Shown here piece by piece: positions 31,681-34,888 of a stretch of DNA of 34,888 bases (position 1 is the first letter of the stretch; the number at the start of each line of letters is the position of its first letter). The translations under genes were made by a program, and so were the position numbers. This DNA is from CAG-390 sp051867815 (GTDB lineage: Bacteria; Bacillota; Clostridia; Oscillospirales; CAG-272). Below the pieces are notes generated by a model that was not told the DNA's origin, did no database searches, and worked only from the letters and a program-made list of their open reading frames with translations. The stretch covers positions 1 to 34,888 of the forward strand of contig JBJDZD010000107.1 of assembly GCA_051867815.1 (NCBI GenBank). The letters are read 5' to 3'.

Positions 31681-32523
31681 ATGCACCCGGAAGAAATCAA
31701 CCCGTATATTCGTCAGGCACAGATACAGGCGGCCATACTTGAGGGAAACGGAGAAAGAATGGCGTACGATTATCGGCTGTTCTATATCCTCGCAGGCAAC
31801 GGCGAGATCGTAATCGAAAACAACGCTTTTGGTATTCAAGAAAACTCACTGATTTTTCTCCCTCCGGAGATCGGCTATTATTTTTCCGGAAAAATGCGTG
31901 TTGCGGTTTTGAATTTTGATATTTCGCGTAATGCGGACACCAAAAGCAAGCCCATATGCCCACCGCCACGTCGCGAATTTGACCCGACTCTGATCTTCGA
32001 TACGGAGCGATGCGATGCTCTTTCCAAGCCTCTCGTGCTTTTCGGTAAGATCGAGATGAGAGAAAAGATCCTCGAGCTGGTTTATGAGTGGAACAGCGGT
32101 GAGGAATGGAGGGATGCCGCGACCTCCGCAGAGCTGAAAATGATGCTCATTGCCGTTTTGAAAGAAAAAATATATAAAAACGCCCCTGAAAAACAGCTGT
32201 GCGACCGCGTCTCCGGATACATAAAGCTTCATGCGACCGAGATCCGTGACAACAAAGAGCTGGCGCTGAAATTCGGCTACCACGCAGTATATCTCGGTGA
32301 AGTGTTCAAAAATAGAACGGGGAAAACTCTGCACGAGGAGATCGTTTTACAAAAAGTGGCTTTGGCAAAACGATATCTGGAGCAGACCGCCTTTTCCGTT
32401 GAGGAGATAGCTGAGGCCGTCAACTTTTCATCAAGAGCCTATTTTTGCACGGTATTTAAGAAGTACACAAAAATGACCCCACTTGCATATAGAAAAATGC
32501 ATGAAAGAAATGCCAAAGAATAA
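31681..32523 (+). CDS. AraC-family transcriptional regulator
   Basis: 280 residues. The N-terminal 95 or so form a cupin-like sensor (YDYRLFYILAGNGEI, then LIFLPPEIGYYFSG). The C-terminal 100 carry the two helix-turn-helix units of AraC/XylS: KELALKFGYHAVYLGEVFKN and the second with VEEIAEAVNFSSRAYFCTVFKKYTKMTP in two overlapping parts. Such proteins sense sugars and activate catabolic genes. GAGAGG lies six bases before the ATG. It stands divergent to the putative glycosidase/YgjV operon, its likely target. Confidence 0.9.
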   Translation: MHPEEINPYIRQAQIQAAILEGNGERMAYDYRLFYILAGNGEIVIENNAFGIQENSLIFLPPEIGYYFSGKMRVAVLNFDISRNADTKSKPICPPPRREFDPTLIFDTERCDALSKPLVLFGKIEMREKILELVYEWNSGEEWRDAATSAELKMMLIAVLKEKIYKNAPEKQLCDRVSGYIKLHATEIRDNKELALKFGYHAVYLGEVFKNRTGKTLHEEIVLQKVALAKRYLEQTAFSVEEIAEAVNFSSRAYFCTVFKKYTKMTPLAYRKMHERNAKE

Positions 32524-32706
32524 AAGCGTTTTGACCGTCTTTCGGACTTTCAAAATGACATTTCTTAATATAAAAAAGTCCAAAAAGCTGAAAAATTGCG
32601 GTTTGAGTATTTGAGATCTTTTCGTTTGGCATCAGAATAAGGGAAGAGGTGAAATTCAAAAGAAAAATCGGCGAAAACGCTTGCCGTATAAGCATATTCA
32701 GAATAG
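32524..32706. other. Short intergenic stretch without a supported gene
   Basis: A 23-codon GTG frame preceded by GAGGTG (about 32649-32720) was seen but runs into the terminator stem and shows no protein-like features. Confidence 0.4.
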
Positions 32707-32754
32707 AAAAGACCTTGTGACCGAACCGTCATGGTTCGGATTACAAGGTCTTTT
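32707..32754. terminator. Bidirectional terminator between AraC and SUKH genes
   Basis: AAAAGACCTTGT (32707-32718) pairs perfectly with ACAAGGTCTTTT (32743-32754), with an inner ACCGAACC/GGTTCGG stem. A and T runs on both ends let it work for the convergent genes on either side. Confidence 0.9.
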
Positions 32755-32761
32755 CATGCTC

Positions 32762-33340
32762 TTATATTGATATTTTATCAATAATGTCGCTCCAGAACGG
32801 TATTCGGTTATTCGATGGGATAGATATCGCTCCCCTTTTCCCAAAAAATTCTCGATTGATGTAATCTGATAAATTGCAACCATAATATATTATGTCACTA
32901 CCTGCAACGGAGATGACCGGTGGATCATCCACCCCATCTATTATTGGCAAGTACCGGTGTGAATATATGGGAATAAGTTTCGGAGCTTGTTTTGACAACT
33001 CGTCAAATACCTCGAGCGCTTTGTCTTCCTCATCCGGACGCTCCCCCCAGGTATCTATCCAGAATCCGTCTTTGACACTGCATTTGAGATCATATAGAGG
33101 CGCATCTATCCGACGCTTGATCTCCGATGTATTTAACTCACCGAAATCAGTCCAATCAGGGAACCCATAACTGCAATTAAAAGTGCAGGGAATACCGAGC
33201 TCATAAAGATTTTTTAACTCTCGAGGAAAAACTATATCGTAAGTTTTTTTCACAAGCTCTTTATCCGGATCCGTAATTCCGGGTAGAACAACGTGCCCGA
33301 CCTGTCTTAACGCTTGAATAATTGAATATAAATCGTACAT
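32762..33340 (-). CDS. SMI1/KNR4 (SUKH) family protein, immunity-like
   Basis: 192 residues, no signal or membrane segment. The pattern FPRELKNLYE near residue 38, GFPDWTDF, PLYDLKCSV with WIDTWGERP, LIPIYSHRYLP, and PPVISVAGSDIIYYGCNL-DYI-REF near the end is that of the SUKH superfamily group often annotated SMI1/KNR4. Many members are immunity proteins against polymorphic nuclease toxins, and others are housekeeping. No toxin gene is visible, so this would be an orphan. Start at ATG 33340 (GGGAG eight bases upstream), preferred to an in-frame TTG at 33370. It ends at a strong terminator. Confidence 0.65.
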   Translation of the reverse strand: MYDLYSIIQALRQVGHVVLPGITDPDKELVKKTYDIVFPRELKNLYELGIPCTFNCSYGFPDWTDFGELNTSEIKRRIDAPLYDLKCSVKDGFWIDTWGERPDEEDKALEVFDELSKQAPKLIPIYSHRYLPIIDGVDDPPVISVAGSDIIYYGCNLSDYINREFFGKRGAISIPSNNRIPFWSDIIDKISI

Positions 33341-33622
33341 TAGTCTTACTCCCAAATATTGCTTTATCAATTTTTATTGGATCAGAATGTATGTTTCCTT
33401 TTGGAAAACATATTTCTGCACCAATATAGTCTCTACCGGGAAATTTACCCGATTAAATCATGATGTAAATAATTTCCACTTGTGAAAAATCCGTTTTTAA
33501 GCTGCTTTACATTTCGTACTGAAGCGTACATCCGTTTAGCCGAACGGCCGCGCCGGCTCACCAAGTTGTTGATAATATATAGTTTCCATCCGTACAGTTG
33601 TGCCGAGAAATTGCATTAAGTG

Positions 33623-33721
33623 TCAATTTGTTAAAAGCACCGTTCCAAACATGATAAATACAACAAATATACTCGTTATAATCAATGGGAAAGTGAGGCA
33701 AATCCAAATAATCTTCTTAAT
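33623..33721 (-). CDS. Possible 32-residue membrane peptide with ATT start
   Basis: Downstream of its own promoter, AGGCGG (33732-33727) is followed five bases later by ATT, then AAG AAG and a frame of about 28 hydrophobic residues (starting KKIIWICLTFPLII, ending GTVLLTN) before TGA. A basic N-terminus and a single membrane span suit a small membrane peptide. ATT is a rare start codon, so the gene may be alive with low initiation, or an ATG-to-ATT dead gene. No in-frame ATG, GTG or TTG lies between the ribosome site and the hydrophobic core. Product unknown. Confidence 0.25.
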   Translation of the reverse strand: MKKIIWICLTFPLIITSIFVVFIMFGTVLLTN

Positions 33722-33753
33722 AATTTCCGCCTATAAATCGATTTGTTATTGAT

Positions 33754-33782
33754 ATTATATCACATTAACAGAAAAAAGTAAA
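33754..33782 (-). promoter_or_regulatory. Extended -10 promoter
   Basis: Minus strand TTTACT (33782-33777), 17 bases, TATAAT (33759-33754) preceded by TGA, which gives the TGn extension. Transcript start about 33747, 15 bases before AGGCGG. It may also serve the SUKH gene through a leader of about 400 bases. Confidence 0.5.
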
Positions 33783-33795
33783 GGCGGAACAACAA

Positions 33796-33825
33796 AAAAA
33801 GCGCTTGCGATTGCAAGTGCTTTTT
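33796..33825 (-). terminator. Rho-independent terminator of the recombinase
   Basis: A 13-base stem (one G-T wobble) AAAAAGCGCTTGC/GCAAGTGCTTTTT with a four-base loop. On the minus strand a run of seven Ts follows, 65 bases past the recombinase stop. Confidence 0.85.
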
Positions 33826-33890
33826 GGCTCCCCCTACTGGACTCTGAACCACCGTTTGCGGATGAAGGCAGTGAGCAAACTGATCATTTT

Positions 33891-34886
33891 CTACCGCAAA
33901 CTATTATTGTTTGCTCTGCAAACAATAAGTGGTTCATCGTCATTTTGAAAGAGAATTCCAAAGCACGCAAAACTGTGTTCCGCGTGCTTTGGAATTGGCT
34001 CCCCGCTTATTGCCAATTCCGAAAGAATACCCGAAGCTTCAAGCTCGGCAAAGGTGACTGTCTTTGTCCCATTTTGATAGTTGAATGTGATAACGATCTT
34101 ATCGTCGTATAGGAATATGCGGTTGATAAAGGTGTCAATAAATCTTCTGCGGTGTTCAAAGTTGTTGGTATCAAATGTGCGGAAATGATGGAGATAACAG
34201 CAGACTTGGTCGCGTGTCAGCTTCGGCTTGGCGATTTCCTCTTTGGCGATCTTCACCTCAATTTCAGCTTTCCGTGCTTCAAGCTCATCCATTCGCTTCT
34301 TTGTCGCATCGTTGCATATGCCCATTTGAATGGCGTTTACAAGATTGTCGATGCCTGTATTGATTTCCGCAAGCTGCTGTTGCAGATACGGCAAGGTTGT
34401 GTTTGCCCTTCCCTGCAAGTCCATCACAAGGTCGGCAAGGGTGTTGACCGTTTCATCATCGTGGACAAGCTGTTTGATCTGCTCGACCACCAGATCTTCA
34501 ATCCATTCCTTGCGTACTGTCTTTTTGTCGCAGCCGAGCTTGCGTTTGACACCCGAGCATTTGTAATAGCGATACACGGAAATGTCTTTGCGTTTTCCGC
34601 TCTCCCCTGCCATCATGCGCTGGCATTTGCCGCAGAACAGCTTGGTCGAAAGCAGATATTCTTCCTCCGCTTTATGTCTTGCCGGTGCTTTGCGGTTGGT
34701 TTCCATTCTCTTCTGCACAAGGTCAAATAAGTCTTGCGGAACAATAGCAGGTATGCCGCCGGGGGTTACGATGTCTCGGAAGCGATACTCGCCAATATAC
34801 CGTCTGTTTCTGAGAATACCACCGATGACATTCTCGGAGATTTCCCTGCCCTTGCGGTTATAGATGCCGCGGCTCTTGAGGTTGGT
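33891..34886 (-). CDS. Large serine recombinase, C-terminal part (cut by window edge)
   Basis: The frame is open to the window edge, so the catalytic serine domain lies outside. The visible 331 residues begin in the recombinase domain (GGILRNRRYIGEYRF, then TPGGIPAIV and DLFDLVQKRM). They continue with a zinc ribbon (LFCGKCQRM ... YYKCSG ... GCDKKT) and a coiled-coil (about residues 140-200 of this part), ending in a basic/beta tail. This is the layout of large serine recombinases of phages and integrative elements (TnpX/phiC31-type). It marks the edge of a mobile element, probably extending to the right. An 11-bp hairpin (33904-33928) lies inside the last codons. Confidence 0.88.
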   Translation of the reverse strand, partial: TNLKSRGIYNRKGREISENVIGGILRNRRYIGEYRFRDIVTPGGIPAIVPQDLFDLVQKRMETNRKAPARHKAEEEYLLSTKLFCGKCQRMMAGESGKRKDISVYRYYKCSGVKRKLGCDKKTVRKEWIEDLVVEQIKQLVHDDETVNTLADLVMDLQGRANTTLPYLQQQLAEINTGIDNLVNAIQMGICNDATKKRMDELEARKAEIEVKIAKEEIAKPKLTRDQVCCYLHHFRTFDTNNFEHRRRFIDTFINRIFLYDDKIVITFNYQNGTKTVTFAELEASGILSELAISGEPIPKHAEHSFACFGILFQNDDEPLIVCRANNNSLR

Positions 34887-34888
34887 GG

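Larger units (their letters stand above)
33341..33890. other. 550-base stretch with a promoter, a possible micro-ORF and a terminator
   Basis: No ordinary gene is present. On the minus strand it holds an extended -10 promoter (33754-33782), a hydrophobic micro-ORF (33623-33721) and then about 280 bases of AT-rich DNA up to the SUKH ribosome site. The recombinase terminator is at 33796-33825. Other short frames on both strands are unremarkable. Confidence 0.5.

Noticed and set aside
32649..32720. 23-codon GTG frame after GAGGTG
   Set aside because: It runs into the bidirectional terminator, has no protein features and no promoter.
33460..33640. Short minus-strand frames between the micro-ORF and the SUKH gene (26 and 28 codons)
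   Set aside because: No ribosome sites or recognisable composition; they may be degenerate mobile-element DNA, but nothing supports a call.
33826..33866. tRNA-like 3' end on the minus strand (GGTTC-AGAGTCC ... GGGGGAGCC)
   Set aside because: The T-loop has an extra base, the T-stem does not pair, and no anticodon or D arm follows. It was considered as a recombinase attachment site but no direct repeat partner is in the window.

Overview
The window looks like chromosomal DNA of a Gram-positive, Clostridia-type Firmicute, probably an uncultured gut or rumen member of the Oscillospiraceae/Christensenellales sort. This is judged from Shine-Dalgarno sites close to AGGAGG, sigma-A promoters with near-perfect boxes and 17-base spacing, a secreted BspA-like leucine-rich-repeat protein, a LicD/IspD pair, a large serine recombinase, and the absence of outer-membrane genes. 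By eye the metabolic genes at both ends are GC-richer than much of the 9.7-28.5 kb polysaccharide block, which suggests that the block was acquired separately. Taxonomy is inference.

Layout. (1) 1-463: a gene-free stretch of tandem hairpins and short direct repeats. (2) 491-2783: an FAD-dependent oxidoreductase (+), uridine kinase (-), and a strong promoter reading into a 30-residue lipoprotein (+). (3) 6591-2821, minus strand: a capE-capF-capG operon for UDP-N-acetyl-L-fucosamine, with a perfect promoter, a hairpin leader and a terminator. (4) 9495-6679, minus: a two-gene operon of a cytosolic six-hairpin glycosidase-like protein and a metallo-beta-lactamase-fold hydrolase. (5) 28922-9552, minus: a surface polysaccharide operon of about 19 kb. 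In transcription order it holds a wrecked phosphoglycosyl transferase, an SDR, a WbuB-like glycosyltransferase, a 1721-residue secreted phosphodiester-glycosidase/LRR protein, two GT4 enzymes, a Wzy-type polymerase, two more GT4 enzymes, an atypical kinase-like protein, a Wzx flippase, LicD, an IspD/TarI-like cytidylyltransferase and a second SDR. (6) 31468-29009, minus: a putative TIM-barrel glycosidase and a YgjV-like membrane protein, divergent from an AraC regulator (31681-32523, +). (7) 32707-34888: a SUKH (SMI1/KNR4) immunity-like gene, a possible tiny membrane peptide with an ATT start, and the 3' part of a large serine recombinase running off the window.

How it fits together. CapE, CapF and CapG would convert UDP-GlcNAc to UDP-L-FucNAc. 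The WbuB-like GT4 in the large operon belongs to a family that includes FucNAc transferases, so operons 3 and 5 probably serve one Wzx/Wzy-dependent polymer. LicD with the IspD-like enzyme implies decoration with a CDP-activated group such as ribitol phosphate or phosphocholine. The kinase-like protein may add a phosphate to the glycan or to a protein. The only initiating transferase seen is a pseudogene, so the locus either depends on an enzyme encoded elsewhere or is silent. No Wzz/CpsC/CpsD chain-length or tyrosine-kinase genes are visible.

The parts most worth following up are the kinase/LicD/IspD trio, the giant NAGPA-LRR protein with its freshly duplicated repeat, the two GT4 enzymes sharing a five-cysteine pattern, and the ATT-start micro-ORF behind its own promoter. 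All family calls come from reading motifs by eye; no database search was run.
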